A DNA stretch of 44,418 nt from Paracoccaceae bacterium (GCA_024304855.1 JAMWZG010000006.1:1-44418); one strand, 5' to 3'; counted from the stretch's first letter, positions 22,989 through 32,759 are shown. Made by a program: numbers and translations. The notes: a model not told the origin generated them from the letters alone.

Positions 22989-23438
22989 ATGCCGACGGGA
23001 AATCAGACGACGCGGCTGATCATTCAGCTGGGGGATGGCGCCACCCCGACCGAGGCCTTCGCGAATACCTGTGGCGCAAACACCTTCGGCGTCACCCTGA
23101 CCAACAATCTGGGCGAGAACACTGTCCTCGATTGTGATGATCCGCTGGACGTGCCGGCATCGATCGTCCGGCACCTGGAAAGTCAGGATACCAGCGTGAC
23201 GATCAGTGGCATGGTGACCACCGAGGCCTGGGCGGTCTGGCGCGAATGGGCCGATGATGGCAGCGAGAAGAACATCCGTGTTCTGATCGATGAATCCCTT
23301 GCCAACAATGGCGGGTATTGGACCCTGCCTGCATTCTTGCAGGGGCTGGAACTGGGCAAGGAAAGCTCGGGCAAGGTGACCTTCTCGGCCACCATCAGCG
23401 GGGCTGGTCAGCGCACCTGGACGGATGCTGCCGCCTGA
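22989..23438 (+). CDS. Major tail tube protein
   Basis: A 149-aa beta-rich protein: NQTTRLIIQLGDGATPTEAF, VTLTNNLGENTVLDCDDPLD, VSITI-like strands (DTSVTISGMVTTEAWAVWRE) and a C-terminal GKVTFSATISGAGQRTWT. This is the pattern of GTA/TP901-type tail tube proteins that polymerise around the tape measure. The strong AAAGGAG and the position before the chaperone and tape measure agree. Confidence 0.88.
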   Translation: MPTGNQTTRLIIQLGDGATPTEAFANTCGANTFGVTLTNNLGENTVLDCDDPLDVPASIVRHLESQDTSVTISGMVTTEAWAVWREWADDGSEKNIRVLIDESLANNGGYWTLPAFLQGLELGKESSGKVTFSATISGAGQRTWTDAAA

Positions 23439-23980
23439 TGGTTGAAGTCATCCGTGAATGGGCCGGAAAGGAGCGTCTTTTCCGGCTCAAGTTTGGCAAT
23501 GTCCTCGATCTTGAGCAGGCGGTCGGGAGTGGCGTGGGTGAGATATTTCTGCGCGTGGCCGGTGGCCGGTTCGGCGTCAAGGATGTTTACCACACGATCC
23601 GACTTGGCCTGATCGGTGCAGGAACAGGCCTGATCGATGCTAAGCGATTGATGGAGGCACATTTCGACCAGCGCCCCTATCTGGAGAATGCCACCTTGGC
23701 TGGCGAGATCCTGTCTGACCTGATGACAGGGATCGAGCCTGTGGCTGACAAGGATGGACAAGAGGGCAAGGGTGGCCATGAGCCGCACAAGTTCTCGGAG
23801 ATCAGCCAGATCTGCCGCACTTTTCACATGTCACCGCTCGACCTGCGCGAGATGCGCTACGCCGATTTTATCAACATGGTGCGCGGGTTTAACGCGGCCA
23901 GCGAGAAGAAGGCACCGCATCTGACCGAGGAAGAGTTCATCGACATCCTCAACCGCTATGAACCCGAGGCGCTGAAATAA
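23438..23980 (+). CDS. Tail assembly chaperone (GTA gene transfer agent family)
   Basis: A 180-aa protein. The N-terminal part, WAGKERLFRLKFGNVLDLEQ with VYHTIRLGLIGAGTGLIDA, is the GTA-type chaperone family (Phage_TAC_11). The C-terminal part (FSEISQICRTFHMSPLDLRE, MRYADFINMVRGFN) looks like the second chaperone domain usually made as a separate or frameshifted product. Here both are in one continuous frame, so no programmed slip is needed. It is coupled to the tube gene (TGATG) and to the tape measure (TAATG). Confidence 0.85.
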   Translation: MVEVIREWAGKERLFRLKFGNVLDLEQAVGSGVGEIFLRVAGGRFGVKDVYHTIRLGLIGAGTGLIDAKRLMEAHFDQRPYLENATLAGEILSDLMTGIEPVADKDGQEGKGGHEPHKFSEISQICRTFHMSPLDLREMRYADFINMVRGFNAASEKKAPHLTEEEFIDILNRYEPEALK

Positions 23981-26232
23981 TGGCTACAGTTGAAGACGCC
24001 TTGGTTGTCCGCATGGAGGCCAGCCTGCGCAAGTTTGAGCGCCAGATGGCTGGGGGCCGCATGGCGGCCGTCAAGGCCGCGAAGGACTCAGAGGTGGCTT
24101 GGACCCGTGCCAGCTCGCAGATCACCGCCAACACGAACCGCGCTGCAACCGGGATGGCCCGGATGTTCGATGTCTCGCGCGGCGGCCGCTTTGTCATCCA
24201 GAATACCGCCAACCAGCTGGGTGACATGGCCGTCCAGTTGGAAAGCGGCACCAATGCGTTCCGCGTGATGGGCCAGCAGCTGCCGCAGATCCTCGGAGGC
24301 TTCAGTGCACTCGGGGGCTCCCTCGGCATCTTGGCGCCGCTTTTGGGAACTGTTGCAGCGATTGGCCTGCCGCTGGCCGGCATGTTCTTCATGATGGGCA
24401 AGGATGCTGAAAATTCCGGTGAGAAGGTGAAGACCTTCGCTGATCGTCTGAGCGATGCCGAGGCCGCCATAGGTCGCGCCGGGACGGCCGCTGAGATGCT
24501 CGGCGAGCAGGGCTTGGACCAGTTGGCAAATCGCTTTGGTGAGGTTTCCGACCAGGTGCTCGATTTGGCCATGGCGCTCTACGAAATCGAAGAGCGTGCC
24601 GCCAAGGTCAAGGTCGGGAATATCACCTCTGAGGTATCTGAAGGTATCTCTCAAGCAATAGAGGCTGCTGCGGGTGCGGTCGACAGCGCCTTGGCGCAGG
24701 CTGGCACTGCGGCTGCTCAGGAGCGTGCCGAGAAACTTCGCGCAGAGATTGAGGCGTTGGAGCGAGAATTTGATCAGCGGCGATCAATCGGCGGCTTCAT
24801 AATGCCAGGAGAGCTGGAGATGCTTCAGCAGATGCGGGAAGAGCTTGCCGCGACAGAGGGCGATCTTGCCAACATCGGCTCACTGGCGAGTGAGATCAAA
24901 CTTTCACCGGATCTTCTGTCCGGTCTCTACGAGGCGCAGGCTGCGCTCAAAGCCGCGTCGGATGCCGGAGATTTCTTTGAGGTTGCAGATCAGCTCTCAG
25001 TGATCAGGAATCTTCTTCAGGAGGCGGGCATTGTTTTGTCTCAGGAATTGCTCAACAAGATTGCTGAAGGCGAAAGCCTGACACAAGTTTTGGCCGCGAC
25101 CATGGCCGAGGCGAAGTCGGCGGCCGAGGGGCTTGCGAGTGTTGACATGGCTGGAGCCATCGGCGGGGCTGTCAGTGAGGCAGTCAAGCTGTCGTCATAC
25201 CTTGGCATCTCATTGGATACCGCCCGCAAGCTGGCCGCTCTTGGCCCACAAGGTGCCCCCGTGCCCAGCCAAGGCGGGCGAAGCGGCGCGCGTGATCCGC
25301 GGACTATGGGTGGCTCTGCACTGGATTGGCAGACCGCTGAGGCAACCACGTTCCTCGACAATTACAAAGCACCGCGCACTGCGCGAGGCGGACGCGGTGG
25401 TGGCAAAGAGCAGCCCGACCTTTTCGACTCCGCCGAAAAGCAGATCACGCAGCTGAACCGCCAGATCGAAGCGATGGGCAAGACCAAGGCCGAGGTGGCT
25501 GAGCTGACGGCTCGATACAAGCTGCTGGATGAGGCCAAGAAGCGGAACATCGATCTCGACAAGATGCAGGCTGGCACCGGCGAAACCGTCAGGCAAGAGA
25601 TTGATCGACAGGCCGCAGCCATCGGTGAGCTCACCAAGCAGTATGATGATGCCCAGGAGCGCGCTGCGTTCTTCAACCAGCAGCAGCAGGCCCTAAAGGA
25701 CGGGTTGCTGGACGCGATCGTGGAAGGTGAAAATCTCGCGGGCGTTTTGGGCAACCTGGCAAAGGCACTGGCAAAAGCGGCCTTGGAGGCCGCACTATTC
25801 AACTCAGGTCCGTTCAGTGGCGGACAAGGCAAAGGTCTGCTGGGTGGTATTCTGGGCAAGATCTTCCCTGGCGGTGGTGGCGGTGGTGGCATCACTGTCC
25901 CGCAGAACGTCCTTGCTGCGGCCGCCAGCTTCGACGGCGGAGGCTACACGGGTTCAGGATCGCGCTCCGGCGGTCTCGACGGGAAGGGCGGCTTCATGGC
26001 GCTGCTGCACCCGAATGAGACTGTCTTTGATCACACCAAGGGGCAGGCCGGACCGGGAGGGCGGAGCCAGATCGTTGTCAGTCTCTCACCGGAACTGGAG
26101 GCGCGAATCCTCGAGCGCGCGTCCAACCAGTCGATCGAGATCACACGGGCAGGATTGGAGCAGTTCAGCGGCGAGCCTCTGACGCAAGCAGTTCGCGCGC
26201 AACAAGCAGATCAGCGTCTGGTGAAATCATGA
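23980..26232 (+). CDS. Tail tape measure protein
   Basis: A 750-aa protein. The N-terminal helical region (VRMEASLRKFERQMAGGRMA) is followed by QNTANQLGDMAVQLESG and a hydrophobic stretch near residues 100-145. Long coiled-coil segments span about 200-600, and a Gly-rich C-terminus (GGGGGGGITVPQN, GGGYTGSGSRSGGLDG) ends the protein. It fixes tail length; at about 0.15 nm per residue this predicts a tail near 110 nm, typical of siphophages. It is the largest gene after the tail tip. Confidence 0.93.
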   Translation: MATVEDALVVRMEASLRKFERQMAGGRMAAVKAAKDSEVAWTRASSQITANTNRAATGMARMFDVSRGGRFVIQNTANQLGDMAVQLESGTNAFRVMGQQLPQILGGFSALGGSLGILAPLLGTVAAIGLPLAGMFFMMGKDAENSGEKVKTFADRLSDAEAAIGRAGTAAEMLGEQGLDQLANRFGEVSDQVLDLAMALYEIEERAAKVKVGNITSEVSEGISQAIEAAAGAVDSALAQAGTAAAQERAEKLRAEIEALEREFDQRRSIGGFIMPGELEMLQQMREELAATEGDLANIGSLASEIKLSPDLLSGLYEAQAALKAASDAGDFFEVADQLSVIRNLLQEAGIVLSQELLNKIAEGESLTQVLAATMAEAKSAAEGLASVDMAGAIGGAVSEAVKLSSYLGISLDTARKLAALGPQGAPVPSQGGRSGARDPRTMGGSALDWQTAEATTFLDNYKAPRTARGGRGGGKEQPDLFDSAEKQITQLNRQIEAMGKTKAEVAELTARYKLLDEAKKRNIDLDKMQAGTGETVRQEIDRQAAAIGELTKQYDDAQERAAFFNQQQQALKDGLLDAIVEGENLAGVLGNLAKALAKAALEAALFNSGPFSGGQGKGLLGGILGKIFPGGGGGGGITVPQNVLAAAASFDGGGYTGSGSRSGGLDGKGGFMALLHPNETVFDHTKGQAGPGGRSQIVVSLSPELEARILERASNQSIEITRAGLEQFSGEPLTQAVRAQQADQRLVKS

Positions 26233-26861
26233 CTGACACCACCTTCTTCGGCGGCCTCAAAGTGACAAACGTCATGATCATGCTGTCGGATCCGCAAGAG
26301 ATCAGCCGGTTGGGCGATGGCAGCATCTTGAAGGCCAGTCTCGGTGCGGCGCTATGGGCCGGAGAGGCTTCACTGCCGTCAGGGCCGCATTGCCTGCAAT
26401 CGGAGGCAGAAGTGCGCCTGGCGCGACTCATGCGCGCTGGCGAAACGCTGCTGGTCTACGATCCCAGATCCAATGGGCCCGCATCTGATCCGGGTGGAGC
26501 CATCCTCGGCGCCAGCACGCCCACCATCCACACCCTGGATGCTGACAACCGCCGCATTCGCATTCAAGGCTGCCCACCCGGTTACCAGCTGAGCGTGGGT
26601 GACTGGATCGGCTGGATCTATGGCAGCAGCCCCGTGCGCTACGCCGCCCATCGCATCGAGACAGCGGTTGTCGCTGATGGGTCAGGGCTGACGCCTCTCT
26701 TCGCGGTCGAGCCATTTATCCGAACGGGAGTCACGCTCGGCACCGGGGTCAACCTGATCCGTCCGCCCTTCAAGGCCGTCCTGACCGCCACTGACTATGG
26801 CGCTGGTCGCGCGCGGGTCAGCCAGGGCCCGTCCTTCAGCTTCATCCAGACCCTGAGGTAA
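26229..26861 (+). CDS. Distal tail-like protein
   Basis: A 210-aa beta-rich protein: NVMIMLSDPQEISRLGDGSI, LVYDPRSNGPASDPGGAILG, then HTLDADNRRIRIQGCPPGYQ. In this siphophage class it occupies the distal tail (Dit) position after the tape measure. It is ATGA-coupled to the tape measure gene. I assign it by position and composition; the sequence family is a conserved alphaproteobacterial phage protein. Confidence 0.7.
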   Translation: MTDTTFFGGLKVTNVMIMLSDPQEISRLGDGSILKASLGAALWAGEASLPSGPHCLQSEAEVRLARLMRAGETLLVYDPRSNGPASDPGGAILGASTPTIHTLDADNRRIRIQGCPPGYQLSVGDWIGWIYGSSPVRYAAHRIETAVVADGSGLTPLFAVEPFIRTGVTLGTGVNLIRPPFKAVLTATDYGAGRARVSQGPSFSFIQTLR

Positions 26862-26862
26862 T

Positions 26863-27525
26863 ATGCAGACCCTCGATCCTGTCGAACTCGCCGAGCACGA
26901 ACGCCGTCTCGGGACGATCTCGCGCACCCTGTTCTATGTCACGGCCAAGAACCGCACCACCGGATTGCCCGAAAGCATTGGCCTTTGGGATGGCGATGAC
27001 GTGGAGGAGTTCACGATCGATGGCGATGTGCGCACCTATTACGGCCCGTCGATCATGGAGGTGCCTACGATCAACGGCGGTGTCGGCCTCGATGTGCGCC
27101 AGATCTCGGTGAAGGTGCCGCATCTGTCGCCTGAGGTGCAGAACATGCTGCGCCTCTATGACCCGCGCCTGGCGCCGGTCGAGATGCACCGGGCGGTCTA
27201 CTCCCTCGAGACGAACAACCTGATCGGACTGCGCCGGATCTTCAAAGGCTGGATCACCAAGGCACCGATCACCACGGGGGCAGAGGGGCAGGAGGGGCGG
27301 GCCGACATCTCCCTGGTCTCGGCCGCACGCTCTCTCACCCGCAAACTCGCGCTCTATCGATCGAATGCCGACCAGCGCGCGCGTCTCGTGACCGATCGCG
27401 GCCGGGAATACGGCAGCACGTCCGGCCTCAAGGAAGTCTGGTGGGGTGAGGGGCGCGTGGTTAATCAGCCACGCCTGGCGGTCACCAACGTCAACCAGCG
27501 GGATCCTTCGACATGGGGGCCGTGA
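26863..27525 (+). CDS. Tail hub/baseplate protein (DUF2163-like position)
   Basis: A 220-aa protein. Segments SRTLFYVTAKNRTTGLPESI, LWDGDDVEEFTIDGDVRTYY and EVPTINGGVGLDVRQISVKV, then RRIFKGWITKAPITTGAEGQ, resemble tail hub proteins that precede the NlpC/P60-like peptidase in GTA-like gene orders. It overlaps the peptidase gene (TGATG) and is probably the piece contacting the tail tip. Confidence 0.7.
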   Translation: MQTLDPVELAEHERRLGTISRTLFYVTAKNRTTGLPESIGLWDGDDVEEFTIDGDVRTYYGPSIMEVPTINGGVGLDVRQISVKVPHLSPEVQNMLRLYDPRLAPVEMHRAVYSLETNNLIGLRRIFKGWITKAPITTGAEGQEGRADISLVSAARSLTRKLALYRSNADQRARLVTDRGREYGSTSGLKEVWWGEGRVVNQPRLAVTNVNQRDPSTWGP

Positions 27526-27887
27526 TGCTGAGCGAGTATCTCACAGCGGCGCAGGACAAGGCCTTCCGCTATGGCCGGCATGACTGCGCCCTTTTCGCGG
27601 CGCGGTGGGTCAAGCTGCGCACGGGCCGCGACGTAACGCTCGGCATTCGGCACACATCCCTGCGCGAGGGCATCGAGCAGCTGCGCGCGGCGGGCTACGA
27701 GGATCACATCGCCTTGGCAGCGGCTCAGCTCGAGGCGCGTGAATCGCCGCTCCTGGCGCAGAAGGGTGACATCGCAGTGATCCATCGATCCCTTGGCATC
27801 GTCACGGGCGAGCGTGTCGCACTGCTTGAGCGCAAGGGCCTTGTCTATTTCCCGATCACAGCCGCCTCGAGGGCCTTCGTCGTATGA
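27525..27887 (+). CDS. NlpC/P60-like tail peptidase (DUF6950-like)
   Basis: A 120-aa protein whose motif FRYGRHDCALFAARWVKLRT holds the probable catalytic Cys, as in phage cell-wall peptidases of the NlpC/P60 type found just before the tail tip protein. A later HRSLGIVTGERVAL could supply the His. ATG 27525 gives MLSEYLTAAQ; an in-frame ATG 12 bases earlier is possible. It would cut peptidoglycan during DNA entry. Confidence 0.78.
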   Translation: MLSEYLTAAQDKAFRYGRHDCALFAARWVKLRTGRDVTLGIRHTSLREGIEQLRAAGYEDHIALAAAQLEARESPLLAQKGDIAVIHRSLGIVTGERVALLERKGLVYFPITAASRAFVV

Positions 27888-30800
27888 TCCGCCTCATCCT
27901 TCTTTGCCTGCTGCTGGTCGCGATCGCGGAACCGGCAGCGGCCGATCCGATCACGGCGGCCGCTATCGGCAAGGCATTCGCCTCAGTAGGTGCCATCCTC
28001 AAGGCCGGTGGCATCGGGGCCTTCCTGATCCGCACCGCGATCTCGGTCGGCCTGTCGCTGCTGTCTCAGGCACTGATGAAGCCCAAGTCACCGGCGGCCT
28101 CTGGCGTCAAGATCGACGGCACCACGGCGGGTGAAGATACACCCATGCGCTTCGTCGTCGGCCGGCGCATGGTGGGCGGGCACCTCGAGTATCACAACAG
28201 CCATGGTCAGGTCGGCAAAACGCCGAATGCCTATTACACGCTGGTGGTCTCGGTGTGTGATGTGCCAGGCGCGACCCTGCGGCGCGTGCGGGTCAACGAT
28301 GAGTTCGTGACGCTTGGTGGCGATGCGCACCCCGACTATGGCTTCCCGATGCTGGAAAAGCGGGTCGGGGCCGATGACTACGGATGGGTGAGGTTCTATG
28401 ACGGGACGCAGGTCACGGCCGATCCGATGCTGGTCAGCCGCTACGGCCTCGATCCGGATCAGCCCTGGACCGCGAACCACATCCTGACCGGTGTGGCCTA
28501 TGCCATCATCACCCTGCGCTTCAACCGTGAAGTCTGGCAGGGGCCACCCTCGTTGCGCTTCGAGATGAACGGGATCCCGCTCTATGATCCGCGCCTCGAC
28601 AGCAGCGTCGGCGGCTCCGGCGCACATCGCTGGAACAACCCGGCAACATGGGCGCCCACCGAGAACCTCGCTGTGATCGCCTACAACCTGATGCGCGGCA
28701 TCCCTATCCCCGGCGGCAACATCTACGGCGGGGAGGTAGAGGCCGAGGATCTGCCCCTGGCCAATGCTGTGGCCGGCATGAACGTCTGTGACACCACCGT
28801 TTCCGGCCGGGCCCAGTTTCGCGGTGGCTTGGAGATCAGTGTCGATGAGGAGCCTGCCCTCTACATCGAGGAGCTGCTGAAGGCGGGTCTCGGTCAGGTC
28901 TCGGAGCTGGGCGGTGTCTTCCGCACCCGCTGGGGCGCGCCTGATGAGGCCGTTATGGCCATCACCGATGAGGACATCTCGGTCAGCAATCCGCAGGAGT
29001 TCGATCCGTTCCCCGGCATCGAGGCCACCTACAACGCCATCCGGATCACGCATCCGAATGTCGAGACCGCCTGGGAACCGGCGCAAACGCCCGCACTCTA
29101 CAACGCGGTGTGGGAGGCTGAGGATGGCGACCGGCGGCTGCCGATCCAGATGGAGGTCGCGGCCTGCTTCGATCACGCGCAGGCACAGCAGCTGCAATCG
29201 GCCTATATCAGGGATGAGCGGCGCTTTCGTCAGCATCAAATCGTGCTGCCACCTGAGGCGCAGATCCTCGAGCCTCTCGACACCATTGCCTGGACCTCGG
29301 AGCGGAACGGCTATTCCAACAAGCTCTTCGAGGTGGTGGCGTCCCGCTACATGCCGAAGACCATGATGGTGGCCCTGACCCTGCGCGAGCGCGATCCGGC
29401 CGACTATGACTGGGACAGTGAGCTCGAGCTGCCGTCCGCGCCGGGCTATGTGCCGACCGAACGTGATCCGCGCAGCGTGGACGATGCCGACTGGTCTGTG
29501 ACGGGCACCAGTGTGACCGATGCCAGCGGCGGGGCCCGCCGGCCGGCGCTGCTGATCCAGTGGGATCCCGAAGTGATCGAGGATGCGCGCCAGCTCGAGT
29601 ACCAGGTCGAGGTCAACGCAACCGGCGCGCCGGTCACGTCTGGGATCGCCAATGGCAACAGCGTGGCGGTGGTGGTAGTCGAGGGCATTCTGCCAGCCAC
29701 GGTCTATCGGGCCCGCGTGCGGCCGGTGGTGGACGCGCCTGCGATCTGGTCGGACTGGCAGACAGCGACCACGCCTGATGTGCGCCTGTCGGCCGACGAT
29801 ATCGCCCAGGCCATCATTGACCAGATCGATGCGGCTGAAGCAGAGGCCGAAGCGGCCGGTCTCGATGCGGCTAACGCGCTCGAGCTGGCGCAGCAAGTGG
29901 AGGAGACGTCAGCGTCTGCCCTGGTACTGCGGCCGGTCGGCGGCACAGGGGCGGCGAACATCCGCATCGTCGAGTGGGAGGATGAGGACGGCATCGGCTC
30001 GGCCATCGTTCTGTTCGGCGACAACATCATTGCACCGGGGACGCTCAGCACATCGCGCCTGGTTGTGACAGATCTGTCGGGCAACCTCTGGGTCAACGGT
30101 GATTTCGCCTGGGGTGATCTGCGGGGGTGGGCGACACCACCAAATAACTGGGAGGCGGTGGCGCGGGACGCTGGCAGCGGCACGCCTGCCATTGCCAACA
30201 TGCCAACGGCCTATGCGGTGCAGACGGACACAGATCCGCTGGCAGACCAGTTCTTCGATCAGGCCGAGGCATTCGCCTGCCGGGCCGGTGATCGGTTCTC
30301 GATCAGCTATGACTATGCTGGCGCAGGTGCGTCGATCGATCTGGATATGGGCGCGCAGATTCTGTGGTTCGATGAGGATGGTCTCGAGGTCAGTGCGTCG
30401 GATGTGGCGGTCACCGGCTATGCCTCGACGGCCTGGGTGTCGCGCGCACCTGCTGCCGTGGTGGCACCGTCTGGCGCGGTCTTCGGGCTGGCGCGTCTCT
30501 ACATCCTCGGTGGCAGCACGGGCACTGGCTTCATTGCCAACCTGAAGCTGGACCGACAGCGCGCAGGGTCGGTGCTGATCACGCCGAACAGCATCACCGG
30601 CGCGCAGCTGATCACAACAGAGGCGATCATCACGGCCAACGCGCAGCTGGCGAACGCCGTGATCGCGAATGCGAACATCGCTGACCTGACCGTGACCAAT
30701 GCCAAGATCGCGAACCTGACGGTCGGGACGGGCAAGATCACGGACGGGGCGACAACCTCGAACGCAGCTGCCGCTGGAAACGTGGCTTATGGATCCAGCT

Positions 30801-31123
30801 TTGTGAACATTGCCGGGGTGGGTCTTACCTGCCTCGGCGGCAGGAACTTGGCCGTCACTGTCTCGGGCGTGATCACTCAACCGAGCACCAGGCTTGTGAT
30901 CGCGCGATTGATAAGGAGCGGGGTGTTGGTGGATGAGTGGGTCCTTGGTGCCCCAACCGCGACCACTGGCGAAATTATCACCTACAACCCGTTCACGTTC
31001 TCTCGGACCTTCGTGTTCGGCTCCCTCGCGGGCTATCAAGACCTGTTCTTGCAGGTCAGAAATGAGGCAGGCGCGCTTGGAACCTGCAACGGCGGGATCA
31101 TCGGTGTGGAGTACAAGAAATGA
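27884..31123 (+). CDS. Tail tip / host-specificity protein (J-like)
   Basis: A 1079-aa protein. The hydrophobic N-terminus (MIRLILLCLLLVAIAEPAAA, then FLIRTAISVGLSLLSQALM) is usual for this GTA/lambda J-like group. The central part (about 90-520) has tip-attachment domain features such as PSLRFEMNGIPLYDPR and WNNPATWAPTENLAVIAYNL. Residues about 540-640 look like a fibronectin III domain. The C-terminus has a repetitive stretch (ITGAQLITTEAIITANAQL, VIANANIADLTVTNAKIANL) typical of a trimeric fibre stem, so the distal end is the likely receptor contact. It is ATGA-coupled to its neighbours. Confidence 0.9.
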   Translation: MIRLILLCLLLVAIAEPAAADPITAAAIGKAFASVGAILKAGGIGAFLIRTAISVGLSLLSQALMKPKSPAASGVKIDGTTAGEDTPMRFVVGRRMVGGHLEYHNSHGQVGKTPNAYYTLVVSVCDVPGATLRRVRVNDEFVTLGGDAHPDYGFPMLEKRVGADDYGWVRFYDGTQVTADPMLVSRYGLDPDQPWTANHILTGVAYAIITLRFNREVWQGPPSLRFEMNGIPLYDPRLDSSVGGSGAHRWNNPATWAPTENLAVIAYNLMRGIPIPGGNIYGGEVEAEDLPLANAVAGMNVCDTTVSGRAQFRGGLEISVDEEPALYIEELLKAGLGQVSELGGVFRTRWGAPDEAVMAITDEDISVSNPQEFDPFPGIEATYNAIRITHPNVETAWEPAQTPALYNAVWEAEDGDRRLPIQMEVAACFDHAQAQQLQSAYIRDERRFRQHQIVLPPEAQILEPLDTIAWTSERNGYSNKLFEVVASRYMPKTMMVALTLRERDPADYDWDSELELPSAPGYVPTERDPRSVDDADWSVTGTSVTDASGGARRPALLIQWDPEVIEDARQLEYQVEVNATGAPVTSGIANGNSVAVVVVEGILPATVYRARVRPVVDAPAIWSDWQTATTPDVRLSADDIAQAIIDQIDAAEAEAEAAGLDAANALELAQQVEETSASALVLRPVGGTGAANIRIVEWEDEDGIGSAIVLFGDNIIAPGTLSTSRLVVTDLSGNLWVNGDFAWGDLRGWATPPNNWEAVARDAGSGTPAIANMPTAYAVQTDTDPLADQFFDQAEAFACRAGDRFSISYDYAGAGASIDLDMGAQILWFDEDGLEVSASDVAVTGYASTAWVSRAPAAVVAPSGAVFGLARLYILGGSTGTGFIANLKLDRQRAGSVLITPNSITGAQLITTEAIITANAQLANAVIANANIADLTVTNAKIANLTVGTGKITDGATTSNAAAAGNVAYGSSFVNIAGVGLTCLGGRNLAVTVSGVITQPSTRLVIARLIRSGVLVDEWVLGAPTATTGEIITYNPFTFSRTFVFGSLAGYQDLFLQVRNEAGALGTCNGGIIGVEYKK

Positions 31124-31518
31124 TCGCCCTCACCAAATACATCACGGCCACAGGCGAGATCTTCGGACAGATATCCGTCTCGAGCGAAGAGGATGCCATG
31201 CTCAACACCTTTTCGCTGGAGATGGGACAGGCCTTGATAGAAGGGCATTTCGACGGCCGTGACCACTATGTCATCGACGGCGAGGCGGTGTCGCGTCCGG
31301 TCACCGGCTTGCCTGCCTCGCATGATCTGGCCGTTGGAGTTGATTGGTCAGTCGCGGATGTGCCGGAGGGCACGCAGGTACTGATCGACGGCGTGGAGGT
31401 GGGCGAGGTGGACGCGACCGGGCTGGTCTTGAGCTTCTCGCTCGCTGGGGTGTGGTCCGTCGACCTCGTGCCACCGTTCCCCTGGGTCGAGGCATCCTGC
31501 GAGGTCACTGTCACATGA
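31120..31518 (+). CDS. Phage protein after tail tip, unknown
   Basis: A 132-aa beta-rich protein (YITATGEIFGQISVSSEEDA, IEGHFDGRDHYVIDGEAVSR, VLIDGVEVGEVDATGLVLSF). Its layout matches small tail-associated proteins that follow J-like genes and may chaperone or cap the fibre. It is coupled at both ends by ATGA overlaps. No firm family. Confidence 0.6.
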   Translation: MIALTKYITATGEIFGQISVSSEEDAMLNTFSLEMGQALIEGHFDGRDHYVIDGEAVSRPVTGLPASHDLAVGVDWSVADVPEGTQVLIDGVEVGEVDATGLVLSFSLAGVWSVDLVPPFPWVEASCEVTVT

Positions 31519-31931
31519 GGATCGAGATTGATGGTGTCGCCCGCCTGGCGGCAGAGAAGCGCGCGGCCGTTGCCCAGGTGAATGGCATGGCCGACCAGGT
31601 GCGCCGTATGTTCATCACGCCGATCATCGGGCAAGAAATGGTCTATCTCGAGAAAGAGGCCGAAGCGCGGCGCTATCTTGCAGAAGATCCTGAGCCCGAA
31701 GATCTCGGTGCCTACCCGTTCATCTCGGCCGAGGTCGGGGTCTCGGCCGTCACGGCGCAGCAGGTGGCCCAGCTCTATCTGAACCTCGGCGCGCAATGGC
31801 GGGTGGTCGGCTCGATGCTGGAGAATGTCCGGCTCGGATCGATCGCCACGATCGAGGCGGCCACTACGCTGGCGCAGATCTCGACGGCCGTGGATGCAGC
31901 AGCTGCTGCGGTCGGGCAGTTCCAGCCATGA
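31515..31931 (+). CDS. Phage hypothetical protein, helical
   Basis: A 138-aa mostly helical protein (ARLAAEKRAAVAQVNGMADQ, VYLEKEAEARRYLAED, VTAQQVAQLYLNLGAQWRVV). It resembles the tail fibre-region companion proteins of Rhodobacterales phages. No catalytic motif. ATGA overlaps on both sides place it in the same translation chain as the tail tip. Confidence 0.6.
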   Translation: MRIEIDGVARLAAEKRAAVAQVNGMADQVRRMFITPIIGQEMVYLEKEAEARRYLAEDPEPEDLGAYPFISAEVGVSAVTAQQVAQLYLNLGAQWRVVGSMLENVRLGSIATIEAATTLAQISTAVDAAAAAVGQFQP

Positions 31932-32242
31932 AGTCCAACGATTTCCCAGATGACTGGTATGGCTGGCTGACAAACCAGTGCGGCCACATCTGCCTCGGTC
32001 TCGCGCTGGACTTGGTCATGACAGAGATGGGGTTGCCGATCTGGTGGCGGCTCGGCCTGATCATCATCCTCTACTGGCTGCTGATCGAGGTCTTTGCGCA
32101 GCGGCTGCGGCTCTGGCGCGATGCGATCATGGACACGGCCTTCATCGCGGCTGGCGTGACCTTTATGCAGGCACCGCTGCCTGTCGCGCTGATCTGTGCG
32201 GGGTTGCTCGCCTTCGGCGTAGTGCAGCGGCTTATGAGATGA
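31928..32242 (+). CDS. Multi-pass membrane protein, holin candidate
   Basis: A 104-aa protein with about three hydrophobic segments: GHICLGLALDLVMTEMG, WRLGLIIILYWLLIEVFA and FIAAGVTFMQAPLPVALICA. Size, topology and position before the endolysin gene fit a class I-like holin. Other small membrane proteins nearby (32381, 33748) also compete for the role. The 32243-32380 gap has only a small GGACCA/TGGTCC hairpin. Confidence 0.6.
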   Translation: MKSNDFPDDWYGWLTNQCGHICLGLALDLVMTEMGLPIWWRLGLIIILYWLLIEVFAQRLRLWRDAIMDTAFIAAGVTFMQAPLPVALICAGLLAFGVVQRLMR

Positions 32243-32380
32243 AAACGGCGCGAGACTGCTTGCATCGTCAGTCCCGCACCTAACCATGCCCCCAATGAGG
32301 TTAGGACCAGGCTGGTCCGAAAGATAATGCCGGGACGGATTCCGGCAAGATAGATCGCTGAAAAGAAAGGAAGAGCAGGC

Positions 32381-32677
32381 ATGTTGCCAGACTGGGATAC
32401 GATACAAGGCGCATGGCCGCTTATTGCAGGAATAGCCGCTCTCTGGGCGAGGCTGGAGGTGGCTCTGTCCCGTGCGCGTGACCAGTCCAAGGCTAACGAG
32501 GCCGAGATCGGGAAGCTCGAAGTGAAGTTCGACAAGGCGATTGCAGATTTGCGCCTCGACGCAAAAGCGCAAGCATCCGCGACACAGGCGCAGGCGGTAC
32601 AGCTCGGCCGGATCGAGGAGAGCCTCATAGGAATCGGCCGCACCCTCGAACGCTTGGACAAGAAGCTGAGCAGCTGA
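32381..32677 (+). CDS. Coiled-coil protein with N-terminal hydrophobic segment
   Basis: A 98-aa protein. The N-terminal hydrophobic helix (AWPLIAGIAALWARLEVALS) is followed by a charged coiled coil (NEAEIGKLEVKFDKAIADLR and QAVQLGRIEESLIGIGRTLE). It could be an antiholin or membrane-anchored partner in lysis. AAGGA precedes the ATG. A strong terminator follows. Confidence 0.6.
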   Translation: MLPDWDTIQGAWPLIAGIAALWARLEVALSRARDQSKANEAEIGKLEVKFDKAIADLRLDAKAQASATQAQAVQLGRIEESLIGIGRTLERLDKKLSS

Positions 32678-32702
32678 CGCAAACCACCATAGACCTCATC
32701 CG

Positions 32703-32726
32703 CCCCGCCATCGTGCGGGGTTTTTT
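32703..32726 (+). terminator. Strong rho-independent terminator
   Basis: CCCCGC (32703-32708), 6-base loop, GCGGGG (32715-32720), then six T. It lies between the coiled-coil gene and the endolysin gene, so the lysis genes may need read-through (late antitermination) or their own promoter. Confidence 0.85.
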
Positions 32727-32759
32727 CATGCCTGATAGATCCCGAAGGAGGGACACCTG

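Noticed and set aside
28088..29896. 602-codon minus-strand open frame
   Set aside because: Antisense to the tail tip gene; its His/Arg/Asp-rich composition is that of a GC-rich shadow frame.
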